From Desulfobulbaceae bacterium (GTDB lineage: Bacteria; Desulfobacterota; Desulfobulbia; Desulfobulbales; Desulfocapsaceae): a stretch of DNA of 64,000 nt. The first letter of the stretch is position 1, and each line of letters opens with the position of its first letter. The stretch spans positions 1 to 64,000 of the forward strand of contig JALSMA010000013.1 of NCBI GenBank assembly GCA_026988015.1, given 5' to 3'. This document shows, in pieces, positions 36,720 through 46,052 of this stretch. A program made the position numbers and the translations under genes. Below the pieces are notes generated by a model. The model worked only from the letters and a program-made list of their open reading frames with translations. It was not told the origin of the DNA and searched no databases.

Positions 36720-38096
36720 TTAGCCTATGTCATATTTTTTAATTTTATATCGAAATGATCTGAAGCTGATACGGAGTAGTTCAGCAGCACGCATTTTGGA
36801 GTTTCCGGTTTTTTCAAGGGCTGCTGTAAGGAATTTTTTTTCGGTATCTGCCATGACTTCTTCAAGGCCCCTTGAAAAAAGTTCATCTTCATTGGCAATA
36901 ATCTGAAAAGGGTCTGATTCTGAACTGTCTTCAGTAGTACCTGCCTGTCGATGGGCGGACAGGGTGAGGCTCTCCGGCAGGATAATGTTTGATGATTCCA
37001 GGGCAACCCCTCGCTCAATAATGTTCTCAAGTTCCCTGACGTTGCCGGGGAAATCATATTTCATCAGGACTTCCATGGCATAGGATGATATCTCCTGGAC
37101 TTCCTTCCCAAAGAGTTTTGAATATTTTTTCAAGAAATAGTTGACTAAAAGGGGCACATCTCCCTTTCGCTCCCGCAGGGGAGGCACTCTGAGCGGTACA
37201 ACCGCGAGACGATAAAAAAGATCTTCCCGAAAACGACCTGCCATGATCTCTTCTTCCAGCACTCGGTTTGTTGCAGCAATGATTCGGACATTGACTTTTT
37301 CCACCTGAACTCCGCCAACAGGTTTTACTTCACGTTCCTGGAGAACCCGAAGCAATTTAGTCTGAATGATTGGAGTTAGCTCTCCTATTTCATCGAGAAA
37401 AGCGGTACCGTTGTCGGCAAGTTGAAATAATCCCTTCTTGTCAGTGATGGCGCCTGTGAAGGAACCTTTGACGTGTCCGAAAAGCTCGCTTTCCATGAGT
37501 TCTTCGGGGATGGCACTGCAGGTGATGGGCACGAAGACCTGGTCATTTACGTGGGAATGGCGGTGGATAGCCTGGGCAACGAGCTCTTTTCCTGTCCCTG
37601 ATTCCCCGTAAATTAGTACATTTGCAGGAGTTATGGCAATGCGCTGAATCATCTCAAAAATCTTTATCATCTCCCGGCTCTCTCCAATTATTTCTGGGAA
37701 TTCTGTTGAGACGGATTTTGCTGCCTCGTTCTGTTTTGCCCTGGAGGTGGCAGAGGTGATAACAGATTTAATTTCATCAACATTGAAGGGTTTGCTGATA
37801 TAGTCAAAGGCTCCATTTTTCATCGCTAATACAGCATCATCAGGAGAGGCAAAGGCTGTAATCAGGACAACGGGAAGGGAGGGGTGCTTTTCTTTGATGG
37901 ATCCGAGAAGTTCAAGACCATCCATCTTTTCCATGCGGATATCGGTGATTACCAGATCAACAAGTTTCTCACCAAGAATAGCCATGGCTTGGATGCCACT
38001 TGATGCGGCTTTGACCTGATATCCCTCCTTGACAAGAAGAATCTTCAGAAAGTCACGCATGCTGCGTTCGTCATCTACGACGAGGATTGAGGTCAT
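36720..38096 (-). CDS. Sigma-54-dependent response regulator (NtrC/PilR type)
   Basis: Activates RNA polymerase with sigma-54 once phosphorylated. The receiver domain (1-120) has DD8-9, the phosphoacceptor Asp52 in LVITDIRMEK, and conserved Lys in YISKPFN. The AAA+ domain (about 140-380) has Walker A GESGTGKELVAQA, the sigma-54 contact loop ESELFGHVKGSFTGA (GSFTGA instead of GAFTGA, seen in some family members), and GTAFLDEIGEL. The C-terminal Fis-type helix-turn-helix is ALEKTGNSKMRAAELL and onward. It is the first gene of the pair; the kinase follows. Target promoters are not evident in this window. Confidence 0.95.
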   Translation of the reverse strand: MTSILVVDDERSMRDFLKILLVKEGYQVKAASSGIQAMAILGEKLVDLVITDIRMEKMDGLELLGSIKEKHPSLPVVLITAFASPDDAVLAMKNGAFDYISKPFNVDEIKSVITSATSRAKQNEAAKSVSTEFPEIIGESREMIKIFEMIQRIAITPANVLIYGESGTGKELVAQAIHRHSHVNDQVFVPITCSAIPEELMESELFGHVKGSFTGAITDKKGLFQLADNGTAFLDEIGELTPIIQTKLLRVLQEREVKPVGGVQVEKVNVRIIAATNRVLEEEIMAGRFREDLFYRLAVVPLRVPPLRERKGDVPLLVNYFLKKYSKLFGKEVQEISSYAMEVLMKYDFPGNVRELENIIERGVALESSNIILPESLTLSAHRQAGTTEDSSESDPFQIIANEDELFSRGLEEVMADTEKKFLTAALEKTGNSKMRAAELLRISFRSFRYKIKKYDIG

Positions 38097-38115
38097 GTTT
38101 CTGTATTTGAAATAT

Positions 38116-38245
38116 GATGGTGTTGTAAGAACTCTTCACCTGCGCCGCCTGGGGTGCGCTCCTTTTTGAAAGTGTCCTTGGGGTATCTAACGGTTTTTGG
38201 AGTCCCTGCTTACCTGTTTATCTATCTAAAGTTTTATTTTTTACG
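38116..38245 (-). repeat. Repeat family B, copy 5 (short form)
   Basis: GATGGTGTTGTAAGAACTCT and TTCACCTGC at the left, an X-module remnant (GGGGTGCGCTCC ... CCTTGGGGTATCT), then TTACCTGTTTATCTATCTAA and TTTTTTACGAG at the right. The Y module is absent. It lies upstream of the response-regulator gene. Confidence 0.75.
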
Positions 38246-38331
38246 AGCTTGGCAAATATTGTGAGATTATGCCTTCTATTATGAAAAGGAGTATAATTAA
38301 CTTACCGCATTAACCTTAAATTTTCCAATCC

Positions 38332-38610
38332 TTAAATAATATCCACCCTAAACGTTTCGATCAACTCTTCCTTCTCTTTTCTTCTCAGATGTTTTATCGC
38401 ATATTCCCTCAAGGAGGCACGGGATCTGTCAGGTTGTTCTTCCAAATAGACAAGGAATACCGGTCTGCGGGCCCGTGTGTATCTGGCCCCTTTGCTCGAC
38501 TGGTTGTGCTCGGCAATACGTTTGACGGGATTAGTCGTGATCCCGGTGTAAAGTGTGTGGTCACTGCAGCAGACTATATAAACGTACCAGGTGAGGTTTT
38601 TTGGCGGCAT
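38332..38610 (-). CDS. GIY-YIG domain protein (UPF0213-like)
   Basis: Small single-domain protein of the GIY-YIG superfamily, close to the YhbQ/UPF0213 group. The motif is split as WYVYIVCCSDHTLYTGITT, with the catalytic-type Arg in KRIAEHNQ and the Glu in RRKEKEELIE region; ARYTRARRPVFLVYLEE is the usual middle. Some members are structure-specific DNA nucleases (YhbQ), but most are untested. The ATG at 38610 is chosen (GGAAG four bases away, and the family begins here with PPKNLTWYVYIV); a GTG at 38679 would add 23 residues. It is on the - strand between the octaheme cytochrome and the response regulator. Confidence 0.85.
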   Translation of the reverse strand: MPPKNLTWYVYIVCCSDHTLYTGITTNPVKRIAEHNQSSKGARYTRARRPVFLVYLEEQPDRSRASLREYAIKHLRRKEKEELIETFRVDII

Positions 38611-38805
38611 GGGGCTTCCGGGGGTGGTGATTCCCAAATAAATGTCTTTTGTATCTGTTTTTTTTCGCTGAGAAATCACTATGATTGTGAATAATGAATC
38701 TCAAAACATCAGTATGGACTCAGAATTAAAAAGGCCTGTACTTTCCTCATCGCAGAAGATAGTACAGGCCATGCTAAACGCCAATGGATTTAAAAGAAAA
38801 CCGGA

Positions 38806-40089
38806 TTATTTATGGTTTGCTCTCATGGTTCTGGCAAGTTCTTTGATCTCACCTAAATCTTCAGTCATCATATTCCATCCGTACCAATAGGCATAGTCAG
38901 GATTTATATGAAAGAATGCCTGATAAGCCCTCATGCGATGTTTCATATACATACGCAGCAGAACCTGATCAATGAAGGAGAGTCTGTCAAGATCTTCATT
39001 CCAGGCAGCACCGTTGGTATGCATGAAAGAGAGGAGGAAGGGGTAGTTGAACGGATAACTTTCCGGTTTTTTAATGATCCCTTCTTTGTAGAGCGCGGCA
39101 ACCGTCTCAATGGCCTCTGCCATCAGACGATCAGCTTTACCAAGGATGGAGTCGCCCATCTCGAGCTGTTTTTTTGCGTAGTTCTCAGAGTGACACTGAG
39201 TACAGGTCTTGATCATTTTATTACGTTCTTTATCCCAGGAAGCCTGGTCAAGACGGGCCATATCAACGGCTTTTACTGCGTCAAGAATAGGAGTGCCCTC
39301 ACCTGTTTCCGGGTCAAGTACGCCAAGTGCCTTGAGAATGGTTACTCGGTCAGCTGCTTCCTGTTTATCTTCAGGGAGCGGCAGGCGAACACCAAGGAAA
39401 CCCCATGCAGTATGGTTTTCATGGGTGCCATCTGGAAGATGACAGGTCTGACAGGTGGGAGCCACAGCGCTCTGTGGCAGATCACCGGCCTGTTTTGCAA
39501 AGTAACGCATGCCGTGTTTTGAGCTGGACCACATTTCCCACTGAGGATGGTCGTAACCCATGTGGCACTGCTGGCAGGCACGGGGATTATTAGCCTCTTT
39601 TTTAGAGAAGGTATGGCGGGTGTGACATTCGTCACAGGAGTTAACCTGATAGCGGTAGCCCTTTGCCAGCTGGTCTTTCTTTTGTTCTTCGGTTTTAATA
39701 CCCATGTTATGGCATCCACCACAACCCCGGCCACCTTCAATGAGTTCGTCGGGTGCCATGTGAGTTGCAGGAATGGCATTTAAGGCTGTCCATCCAAAAT
39801 TATGTTTGCCCTTGCTGAAAGAGTCATATTGTTCCTGATGGCACTCGGCACAGACAGCTTCGTCAGGCAGGACAGCTTTCATGGAGTCTTCTGCTGTGGA
39901 ATGCTCATTACCGTGACATGTAGAGCAAGTAACATCATTTTCAGAGTGTTTTGAAATTTTCCAGTCGTTAACCATGCCAGGTGATACTTTTGTGTGGCAA
40001 TCAACACATGTGTCTGCAGCTCCGGCAATTCCTGCCGTACCAAACAGAGCAAAAGCGCCTGCCACCAGTACTGTCTTCAATTGAATCAT
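38806..40089 (-). CDS. Octaheme cytochrome c, hydroxylamine oxidoreductase family
   Basis: Periplasmic multiheme cytochrome. A Sec signal peptide (LKTVLVAGAFALFGTAGIAG, cut near AGA-AD) is followed by eight CXXCH heme sites in order: CVDCH, CSTCH, CAECH, CGGCH, CDECH, CQQCH, CQTCH, CTQCH. This count, the spacing and the helical C terminus (MRAYQAFFHINPDYAYWYGW) fit the HAO/octaheme family, which includes hydroxylamine oxidoreductase, hydrazine dehydrogenase and the reductive epsilonproteobacterial form. Without an ammonia-oxidising context a reductive role on nitrite or hydroxylamine is more likely, but this rests on family knowledge. The start ATG 40089 lies just after GGAGGG; one at 40101 adds four residues. 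No quinol-oxidising partner adjoins it. Confidence 0.88.
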   Translation of the reverse strand: MIQLKTVLVAGAFALFGTAGIAGAADTCVDCHTKVSPGMVNDWKISKHSENDVTCSTCHGNEHSTAEDSMKAVLPDEAVCAECHQEQYDSFSKGKHNFGWTALNAIPATHMAPDELIEGGRGCGGCHNMGIKTEEQKKDQLAKGYRYQVNSCDECHTRHTFSKKEANNPRACQQCHMGYDHPQWEMWSSSKHGMRYFAKQAGDLPQSAVAPTCQTCHLPDGTHENHTAWGFLGVRLPLPEDKQEAADRVTILKALGVLDPETGEGTPILDAVKAVDMARLDQASWDKERNKMIKTCTQCHSENYAKKQLEMGDSILGKADRLMAEAIETVAALYKEGIIKKPESYPFNYPFLLSFMHTNGAAWNEDLDRLSFIDQVLLRMYMKHRMRAYQAFFHINPDYAYWYGWNMMTEDLGEIKELARTMRANHK

Positions 40090-40370
40090 CTTCCCTCCCA
40101 ATGGTGAAAATGGTCATGTTTTCTGCCGTTGTCGCCCTTCGACAAAGACTGTTTCCTATAAATGAAAATGTATAATGCGAATAGAACCACATTTCTTTGA
40201 CATAAGTCAAATTAAATGGAAGGCAAATTTTTTTTCCCCGAAGGATCGCTTGGTTGGCTCTATAATGAGAATCATATTCGGAGTAGATTTAATTGTGGTC
40301 TTCCCTTGTCAGATAGCCGCTTTTAAGGTAAAAAGAAGCAGGGTAATTATTAGAATGCAAGGAGGGTGGA

Positions 40371-41203
40371 ATGAGTGAGCAAGCAGCAGAGGATACGGTG
40401 AAGGATGATGGGGGGAAGGCGTCTTTTGAGTCGCAGGCCCTGACGGGACATCTCCGGGATCTTCGCTCCTGTCTTATTAAATCATTTATAACCATTATTG
40501 CCGGCTTTGCGCTATCCTACGCTTTTATAAAACCCATAGGGACCTGGTTTTTTAAGCCGCTTATTGAGGTCCTTCCCGACTCCAGCTCCCTCATCTTCAC
40601 CTCCTATCAGGAAGGGTTTTTTTTTATCTAAAGCTCGCACTTGTCTGTGGATTACTCTTTGCCACTCCCGTCATTTTCTATCAAATATGGCGCTTTGTGG
40701 CGCCTGGACTTTACAAACATGAAAAACGCGTAATTGTTCCTTTTACCTTTCTTTCAACCATCTGCTTTCTTGGTGGGGCTGCTTTTGGCTATTTCGTCGT
40801 TTTTCCACCGGCTTTTAAATTTCTTGTAGGATACTCAAATGAGTATCTTGCATCTATGCCTGCGGTGAGTGAGTATTTTTCCCTTGCATTGCGACTTCTC
40901 ATCGCCTTCGGGGTGATTTTTGAAATGCCGATCCTGATGGTGTTTCTTGCTAAAATGGGTGTGGTTACGGTCTCCTTTCTGAATAAAAATCGTAAATATG
41001 CCATTCTGATAAACTTCATCATCGCAGCCATTCTCACTCCAACCCCCGATGTGGTAAATCAGTTGATGATGGGTATCCCACTCCTGATTCTATATGAAAT
41101 CAGTGTGGTCTCTGTCTACTTCTTTGGTAAAAAAACCTTTCTTGGTTTTACGGAGGAGGAAAACGGAGAATCAGATACGGAACTACTTGAAAACAAAGAA
41201 TAA
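40371..41203 (+). pseudogene. tatC: tatC, Tat translocase subunit, split by a one-base frameshift
   Basis: TatC binds twin-arginine signal peptides and forms the core of the Tat export system. The first frame (40371-40631) gives the N terminus through LTGHLRDLRSCLIKSF and SLIFTSYQEGFFF, then stops after GGG plus nine T. One more T would restore the frame (FFFYLKLALVCGLLFATPVIFYQ) and the rest, with FVAPGLYKHEKR, FGVIFEMPILMVFL and the last membrane segments, runs to 41203. Everything after the T-run is intact, with no other lesion, so it is either a sequencing error in the homopolymer, a recent mutation, or a gene read by slippage at T9. No tatA or tatB adjoins it. It is divergent from the cytochrome gene. 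Confidence 0.88.
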
Positions 41204-41291
41204 ACTGTTCTTCGCCGTGGTGGCTTTTCCGCTTCTGATGCGATATCAATTCACGCAGTGAGTGCTTGATGGTAATGCAGCCTGGTTTTTT

Positions 41292-41334
41292 TTTTAACAC
41301 GTTGATCATAGTGTACTATATCAATGTGTTAAAA
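41292..41334. repeat. Long palindrome after tatC
   Basis: TTTTAACAC-TTGAT and ATCAA-GTGTTAAAA arms enclose TAGTGTACTA, a nearly perfect 43-base palindrome. It precedes repeat A4, before the aldolase gene, and follows a run of T. It may be an extension of the family A repeat or an operator. Confidence 0.55.
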
Positions 41335-41352
41335 GGTGGCAGGCTGTCTCTG

Positions 41353-41471
41353 CAGCGAGCGGCCCAACGGGAGGAAGGTGATTTTTTTTGCAACATATCT
41401 GATTGTGGGTTTTGTCTTTGCACTTCGATATGTTATAAAAAAAACTCACCGGGTTGTATCACCGATTCAGG
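41353..41471 (+). repeat. Repeat family A, copy 4
   Basis: Carries CAGCGAGCGGCCCAACGGGA, CAACATATCTGATTGTGGG, the opposing GATATGTTATAAAAAAAAC and a shorter CACCGATTCAGG end. It lies 57 bases before the aldolase start, in the same orientation. Confidence 0.75.
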
Positions 41472-41528
41472 CTAATGAATGAACATCAGTGAACAAATAA
41501 TGACCACATTAGAAATATGGAGATTACC

Positions 41529-42809
41529 ATGAGCAACAGTGCAGAGTATTCAAAGGTTCTTGAAACCGGTCGTCCGCCAAATATAAAAAGACTCTTTCCC
41601 CATTCCCGGGCCCTGCTTGTGAGTGGCAAAGTTGTGGATCGGGCGATGATAGCCAAAGGTGATGCCATGACTATGGCTGCCAATGGCCGCAACGCTATTG
41701 TCATTCGTGGAGTATTGCAGGCAGCTCAGCGTGCCAATAGTGCGATTATCATCGAAATTGCACGCTCGGAAGGTGGTGCCAATGCTTACTGTCCTGTGAA
41801 CTTCTGGAACATGGCAAGGATTGTGGATGCGATGTGCAATGAAATGAACATCACCATCCCTGTAGCCATACATGCTGATCATTACGGGATAAAGAAAGAA
41901 GATGATATGGCGATGGCCAAGGTTGAAATTCCCACCATCTTTGAAGCTGGTATTACCTCCATCGCCGTTGATGCTTCCCATATGCTGGATGACAAGAATC
42001 TTCTGGCAAATATTGAATTGAATGCTCTTGTTCCCGATTGGGCAGGTCTTGAGACTGAGGTTGGTGAAATTAAAGGTGCCCTCGGACTTTCCACTGTGGA
42101 TGACGCATCTTTTCTCATTAAAGGGTTGAATGCACACGGCATCTGTGCAGACTGGATTGCTTTGAATAACGGTACCACCCATGGTCTTGAATCATCCGGT
42201 CAGGGGATTCAAGTAGAGCTCACAGCTGAGATTCACAAAGCCCTCGCTTCATATGGAACGTCGGGCGCGCAGCATGGTACGTCTGGAAACAGTTCTGAGC
42301 GGTTACGAGCCATTGCAAAGGAGACGGCCACTACCAAAGCCAACGTTGCAACTGCGTTGCAGATGGTTGCCTGGGGTGTTGATGTTAATGACTATGGAAA
42401 TGCCATCCTGGATAGTGACGGAAGACTCCAGAAAGTGAAGGGAGAAGGGCTTACCGAGGAAATGTGGGAAGAGATGGTTGCCTTTGGAGATGCTCAGGGC
42501 TGGCAGGGTGGGGATTATAAAAAGCTCAACCTTCCATTTGAAAATAAAATCAGTGGTCTTGCAAAAGAGATTCGTGATCGAATGTGCAAGCGTGTTGAGG
42601 AGTTTAGTTACAACCTGCTGGTTGATGTTTTTTTAGCCGAAGGGTCAGCAGATCTTGCCAAAGAGGCAATACTTGCTGCTGGTTCCCACGATCTTGGGCC
42701 AAAGGTAAACCGGATTGAAGATCCACAGGAGTGGACAAAAGAGAAAATTATTGCAAGGGCTGCAGAGCTTGATACCGATAAAGGACCTGAAGGGGATTTT
42801 GATGACTGA
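41529..42809 (+). CDS. fba: Class II fructose-bisphosphate aldolase
   Basis: Zinc enzyme that splits and joins fructose 1,6-bisphosphate in glycolysis and gluconeogenesis. The protein (426 residues) is longer than the 330-360 of E. coli FbaA and belongs to a long subgroup found in Desulfobacterota. The zinc-binding His lies in AIHADHYGIKKEDD, and further class II blocks are SIAVDASHMLDDKN, LETEVGEIKG and the phosphate-binding ALNNGTTHGL; YGTSGAQHGTSGNSSE is a loop particular to this group. The start ATG 41529 follows GGAG with six bases between; an earlier ATG at 41517 overlaps that site. It overlaps the epimerase gene by eight bases. Confidence 0.88.
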   Translation: MSNSAEYSKVLETGRPPNIKRLFPHSRALLVSGKVVDRAMIAKGDAMTMAANGRNAIVIRGVLQAAQRANSAIIIEIARSEGGANAYCPVNFWNMARIVDAMCNEMNITIPVAIHADHYGIKKEDDMAMAKVEIPTIFEAGITSIAVDASHMLDDKNLLANIELNALVPDWAGLETEVGEIKGALGLSTVDDASFLIKGLNAHGICADWIALNNGTTHGLESSGQGIQVELTAEIHKALASYGTSGAQHGTSGNSSERLRAIAKETATTKANVATALQMVAWGVDVNDYGNAILDSDGRLQKVKGEGLTEEMWEEMVAFGDAQGWQGGDYKKLNLPFENKISGLAKEIRDRMCKRVEEFSYNLLVDVFLAEGSADLAKEAILAAGSHDLGPKVNRIEDPQEWTKEKIIARAAELDTDKGPEGDFDD

Positions 42810-43839
42810 TGAATTGCAGCAGATGCCAATGAAAAAAATTATGGTAACCGGTACGGCCGGTTTTATTGGTTCTTTTCTGGCAAAAAAATTAAGGGAAAGC
42901 GGTTGCGAGGTTATTGGTGTTGACACCATAACTGACTATTATGATGTAGGGCTTAAACGTGACCGGCTGCGCTATATAGCTGATGGTGGTGGGTTTCAAA
43001 ATTTTGAGGTGGACATTTCTGACCGTAGTGCAGTTGAGAAACTCTTCACTGAGCACAGCTTCGATGCTGTTGTCAATCTAGCTGCTCAACCAGGAGTTCG
43101 TTACTCCCTCATTAACCCGGCATCCTATATTGATACCAACCTAGTTGGTTTCGCCAATCTCCTTGAGGGGTGCCGCCACTCGGGGGTAAAACATTTTGTG
43201 TATGCCTCTTCCAGTTCTGTTTATGGTGCCAATACCCACCAGCCCTATTCTGAACATGACAACGTCAATCATCCGGTATCTTTATATGCAGCCTCAAAAA
43301 AGTCCAATGAGCTGATGGCCCATTCCTACAGCCATCTTTTCGGGCTCCCTTGTACAGGACTGCGTTTTTTTACGGTGTATGGGCCCTGGGGCAGACCTGA
43401 TATGGCGCCAATGCTTTTTGCAAAGGCTATTCTTGCCGGAGAGGCCATAAATGTATTTAATAACGGAAATATGGAACGTGATTTCACATTTATTGATGAT
43501 ATTGTGGAAGGTGTAGCCAGGGTGATACAAAAACCAGCAGAACCTGATTTTGACTGGAAAAGCGATGCTCCTGATCCTGCCACTTCCTATTGTCCTTACA
43601 GAGTCTACAACATCGGTAATAACAAGAAGGAGCGGCTGTTCTATTTTATTCAATTGCTGGAAGAGAATCTCGGGAAAAAAGCTGACAAGAACTTTATGCC
43701 GATGCAGCCAGGTGATGTCCAGGCTACCTATGCAAATGTAGATGATCTGATAGGGGATTTTGGTTATAAGCCGGATACGCCGCTTGATGTGGGCGTGAAG
43801 AGCTTTGTTGAGTGGTACATGGAGTACCATAAATCATAA
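42802..43839 (+). CDS. NAD-dependent nucleotide-sugar epimerase (UDP-glucuronate 4-epimerase-like)
   Basis: Extended short-chain dehydrogenase acting on a UDP-sugar, probably UDP-glucuronate to UDP-galacturonate for capsule or lipopolysaccharide. The NAD motif is VTGTAGFIGSFLA near the start; the catalytic Ser/Tyr/Lys are in YASSSSVYG and SLYAASKKSNELM; RFFTVYGPWGRPDMAPMLF is the substrate block typical of CapI/LspL. Length of 345 from the ATG at 42802, overlapping the aldolase stop. Starts at 42823 or 42829 (MKKIMVTGTAG) are also possible. GDP- or dTDP-sugar specificity is less likely but not excluded. Confidence 0.9.
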   Translation: MTDELQQMPMKKIMVTGTAGFIGSFLAKKLRESGCEVIGVDTITDYYDVGLKRDRLRYIADGGGFQNFEVDISDRSAVEKLFTEHSFDAVVNLAAQPGVRYSLINPASYIDTNLVGFANLLEGCRHSGVKHFVYASSSSVYGANTHQPYSEHDNVNHPVSLYAASKKSNELMAHSYSHLFGLPCTGLRFFTVYGPWGRPDMAPMLFAKAILAGEAINVFNNGNMERDFTFIDDIVEGVARVIQKPAEPDFDWKSDAPDPATSYCPYRVYNIGNNKKERLFYFIQLLEENLGKKADKNFMPMQPGDVQATYANVDDLIGDFGYKPDTPLDVGVKSFVEWYMEYHKS

Positions 43840-43841
43840 AT

Positions 43842-43990
43842 GATGGCTGTCGTAAAAACTCTTTACCAGTTTCGTTGCTGCATTTTTCGTACAATTACGA
43901 CGACCCTCATACGCCGAAATCAAACAAAAAATATGCACCTCGCATCTGAAGTTTTTTGCTTAACAATCTATCAATTGACCTTTTTGCGAG
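43842..43990 (-). repeat. Repeat family B, copy 6 (Y-module form)
   Basis: GATGGCTGTCGTAAAAACTC at the left and TCAATTGACCTTTTTGCGAG at the right, with the Y module in between (TGCATTTTTCGTACAATTAC and AAATCAAACAAAAAATATG). It begins three bases after the epimerase stop. Confidence 0.8.
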
Positions 43991-44055
43991 GTTGTCATAA
44001 ATAGTTGTTTTATCATGTGAATATCCCTTTTCCCGGGGTGCGGGAGTGTTGTTAC

Positions 44056-44094
44056 TAAGGCATCCATTCACTTGTACAGTGAATGGATGCCTTA
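44056..44094. terminator. Bidirectional terminator between epimerase and dxs
   Basis: A perfect 16-bp stem, TAAGGCATCCATTCAC with GTGAATGGATGCCTTA, and a seven-base loop (TTGTACA). It lies between two converging genes, 30 bases from the dxs stop. The flanks lack long T-runs. Confidence 0.75.
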
Positions 44095-44124
44095 CTTGTT
44101 TGAAGCTGAAAACAGGATGGGGAT

Positions 44125-46026
44125 TTACTTCATCAGTTCCATGGCGGCATTGATGATCGAGGGTGAGTCCAGTTTCGAGTTCTTCCAGAGTATTTCCTGA
44201 GGGGCGTGCTCGATAAAGGTATCCGGGTGCCCCAGCAACAGAGTTTTAACTGAGAAGAGTTTTTGTTTAGAGAGGAGCTCCAGCACTAGACTGCCAAATC
44301 CACCATGCTCAGCATTGTCCTCCACAGTTACTATTCGTTCAGTCTTCCTGGCCCATTCACAGATAAGTTCCTTGTCCAGTGGTTTGATAAAACGTGGATT
44401 GATAACAGCTGCATCAATGCCAAGTTTTTCCAATCCTTCCGCAGCTCGCATGGCAGGATAAACACGATTTCCGATGGGGAGGAGGAGAATGTCTGTGCCT
44501 TCACGGAGGAGTTCTCCACGACCAATTTCAAGTTGTAGCAGTTCCTGATCCAGGGTCACATCTTCCCCGGCCCCTCTGGGATATCGAATTGCGGTGGCCC
44601 CTGGAAAAGAAATTGCAGTATGGAGCATATGCTGCAGTTCATTCTCATCTTTTGGCGCCATATATGTGAGGTTGGGAATAAAACGAAGAAAAGAGATGTC
44701 GAAGACACCGTGATGAGTAGGTCCGTCATCACCAACAACACCACCCCGGTCAATGGCCAGGGTGACAGGCAGGGAGGGGATACAGATGTCATGGATGATC
44801 TGATCCAGCGCTCTTTGGAAAAATGAGGAGTAAATGGCCACAACAGGGTGTGTCCCCTCGGTTGCAAGACCAGCTGCAAAGGTGACTCCGTGCTGTTCGG
44901 CGATCCCAACGTCAAAGAAACGATCCGGAAAGGTGGTGCTGAATGTGCTGAGACCAGTACCAGCGGGCATAGCTGCTGATATTGCTATGACATCTGGATT
45001 TTCTTTTGCTATTTTGCAGAGGGTGTTTCCAAAGACTTCAGTGTAGCTGATGGGGCCACTTGAAGGACAGGGAACTCCGGTTTTAATATCAAAGGGGCCA
45101 AGGCCGTGGTAGTTGCCGGGATTATCTTCAGCCGGCTGGTAGCCTTTGCCCTTTTGTGTTATCACATGGACCAGAACAGGACCGTCAACGTGGTCTCTGA
45201 TGTTTTCAAGTGTTGGAATAAGGTCTTCAAGCTCATGACCGGGAATGGGGCCAATATAGTAGAATTTCAGGGCTTCAAAGAGCATGCCGGGTGTGAAGAA
45301 GCTTTTGATGTTTTCTTCACTTTTCTTTAACACATTGAGAAACCGGTCTCCCACGCCATGGAGCTCTTTAAGCCCGCTGGATATGTGTTTCCTGAGGCGA
45401 CGAACTGTCTTACTGGTGAGCTGCCTTGAAAGAAAACTGGACATCGCTCCTACGTTTTCTGAAATGGACATCTCGTTGTCATTTAGGATAACGATCAGGT
45501 CTTTGTCAAGGTGTCCAGCCTGATTCAGGGCCTCAAAGGCCATTCCGGCAGTCATTGAGCCGTCACCAATGATGGCAACCACCTTGTTTTTGTTTTTTTT
45601 GAGGTCTTTGGCACATGCCATACCCAGGGCTGCTGAAATTGAGGTAGATGAATGCCCTGTTTCAAAAGCGTCATATTCGCTTTCTTTAAACTTGGGGAAA
45701 CCACTCAGGCCTTTATACTGGCGCAGGGTGTGGAATTTAGCCTGTCTCCCGGTGAGAAGTTTGTGGGCGTAAATCTGGTGCCCCACATCCCAGATAAGTT
45801 TGTCATCAGGTGTGTTGAAAACATAATGAAGGGCAAGGGTGAGTTCCACTACTCCAAGGCTTGGTGCCAGATGCCCTCCGGTTTGAGACACCGTTTCAAT
45901 GATTGTCTGGCGAAGATCTGCGGCAATGGTTTCCAGCTCGGGGATTGTCAAGTTCCGGAGGTCAGCAGGGGATTGTATGTCTGTGAGTCTGATGCTTTTG
46001 GACTCTGGGCTTTCAGGTGTTAGCAT
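44125..46026 (-). CDS. dxs: 1-deoxy-D-xylulose-5-phosphate synthase
   Basis: Thiamine-diphosphate enzyme that joins pyruvate and glyceraldehyde 3-phosphate, the first step of the MEP isoprenoid pathway and also of thiamine and pyridoxal synthesis. Features: [21 protein letters not shown] with the catalytic His, the thiamine-binding [16 protein letters not shown] (about 155-170), [15 protein letters not shown] with the conserved Glu, and [18 protein letters not shown] near 435. Length 633. The start ATG 46026 follows AGGA by nine bases. It is the last gene of xseB-ispA-dxs, a usual grouping. Confidence 0.97.
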   Translation of the reverse strand: MLTPESPESKSIRLTDIQSPADLRNLTIPELETIAADLRQTIIETVSQTGGHLAPSLGVVELTLALHYVFNTPDDKLIWDVGHQIYAHKLLTGRQAKFHTLRQYKGLSGFPKFKESEYDAFETGHSSTSISAALGMACAKDLKKNKNKVVAIIGDGSMTAGMAFEALNQAGHLDKDLIVILNDNEMSISENVGAMSSFLSRQLTSKTVRRLRKHISSGLKELHGVGDRFLNVLKKSEENIKSFFTPGMLFEALKFYYIGPIPGHELEDLIPTLENIRDHVDGPVLVHVITQKGKGYQPAEDNPGNYHGLGPFDIKTGVPCPSSGPISYTEVFGNTLCKIAKENPDVIAISAAMPAGTGLSTFSTTFPDRFFDVGIAEQHGVTFAAGLATEGTHPVVAIYSSFFQRALDQIIHDICIPSLPVTLAIDRGGVVGDDGPTHHGVFDISFLRFIPNLTYMAPKDENELQHMLHTAISFPGATAIRYPRGAGEDVTLDQELLQLEIGRGELLREGTDILLLPIGNRVYPAMRAAEGLEKLGIDAAVINPRFIKPLDKELICEWARKTERIVTVEDNAEHGGFGSLVLELLSKQKLFSVKTLLLGHPDTFIEHAPQEILWKNSKLDSPSIINAAMELMK

Positions 46027-46052
46027 TTTAGGTGTCCTAAAGGTCGCAGCAA

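Noticed and set aside
38908-39522. A 204-residue open frame on the + strand opposite the cytochrome.
   Set aside because: It is antisense to a gene with eight clear heme motifs and shows no protein-like features.
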